In this document: in pieces, positions 7,392 through 7,683 of the stretch
Numbering within the stretch: position 1 is the stretch's first letter
Layout of the letters: the number at the start of each line of letters is the position of its first letter
Origin: a bacterium
Lineage (GTDB): Bacteria; Desulfobacterota; Deferrimicrobia; Deferrimicrobiales; Deferrimicrobiaceae
Direction: 5' to 3'
Length of the DNA: 7,683 nucleotides
Assembly (NCBI GenBank): GCA_020056545.1
Contig: JAGVHM010000084.1
Location: forward strand, 1 to 7,683
Notes under the pieces: model-generated
Told to the model about the DNA's origin: nothing
Database searches by the model: none
Seen by the model: the letters and a program-made list of their open reading frames with translations, nothing else
Translations under genes and position numbers: made by a program

Positions 7392-7683
7392 TCACATCAC
7401 GTTGCCGATCTTCCACTGGCCCTCCGGATGCGCCGTCCGGACCAGGCGCGTTTTCAATGAGGCCTTCGCGAGCGCGACCCGCGTCGACTGCAGCGGGAAC
7501 CCCGCGCAGCCGGACTGTGTCGCGGCGGGAAGAAGCGCGAAGGAGTTGCCGCCCCGCCCCTCCGCGTTCACGCCGTACCGGGCGTGCCCCTGGCCCAGCG
7601 GCATCGCCGCGACGCCCTGAACTATCCCCGGATGATATGCGACGTGCGCCTCGATGCTTCCGGAGGGAGAGGAGACGATGACC
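7392..7683 (-). CDS. actB1: Alternative complex III molybdopterin-oxidoreductase-like half of ActB, C-terminal fragment
   Basis: The last 96 residues of a protein whose 5' end is outside the window. The visible part (VIVSSPSGSIEAHVAYHPGI, then VAAMPLGQGHARYG and EGRGGN) resembles the C-terminal beta-barrel domain of molybdopterin oxidoreductases and in particular the ActB version. ActB keeps this fold but in characterised complexes binds no molybdenum cofactor. The gene ends with TGA at 7394-7392, 19 bases before the iron-sulfur gene and in a different reading frame, so the two halves of ActB are encoded separately. Which residues of the vestigial cofactor pocket are kept cannot be judged from this fragment. 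Confidence 0.85.
   Translation of the reverse strand, partial: VIVSSPSGSIEAHVAYHPGIVQGVAAMPLGQGHARYGVNAEGRGGNSFALLPAATQSGCAGFPLQSTRVALAKASLKTRLVRTAHPEGQWKIGNVM

Overview
This is a compact, GC-rich bacterial window with almost no non-coding DNA. The largest gap between genes is about 100 bases. It reads as a chromosomal segment of a respiring Gram-negative bacterium. The FmdB protein and the split respiratory genes look deltaproteobacterial or like a related uncultured lineage, but that assignment is inference from protein flavour only.

The right half (about 7683 down to 4238, minus strand) is the distal part of an operon for alternative complex III (ACIII), the quinol:electron-acceptor oxidoreductase that replaces cytochrome bc1. 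Reading in transcription order: the C-terminal end of the molybdopterin-oxidoreductase-like half of ActB (cut by the window edge), a separate iron-sulfur half of ActB, the NrfD-like membrane subunit ActC, the two-helix subunit ActD, and the mono-heme cytochrome c ActE. The last three junctions are 4-base start/stop overlaps (ATGA, ATGA, GTGA). ActA (multiheme cytochrome) would lie upstream, outside the window. ActF, often found after ActE, is absent here.

Ten bases after actE the same strand continues with a class II glutamine amidotransferase (4227-3496) and, 7 bases later, a PLP-dependent low-specificity threonine aldolase (3488-2445). Both are probably on the same transcript as the ACIII genes.

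The centre (2060-2341) holds the only plus-strand gene, a small FmdB-type zinc-ribbon protein. It converges on the threonine aldolase gene across a 103-base gap containing a near-perfect 20-bp inverted repeat. It diverges from the next minus-strand genes across a 71-base AT-rich gap containing a 7-bp inverted repeat.

The left end (1988 to 1, minus strand) encodes two unrelated-looking calcineurin-type metallophosphoesterases in tandem: a membrane-anchored YkoQ/YaeI-like one with a TTG start, and a soluble one that runs off the window. I saw no tRNA, rRNA, CRISPR array, insertion sequence or phage gene.
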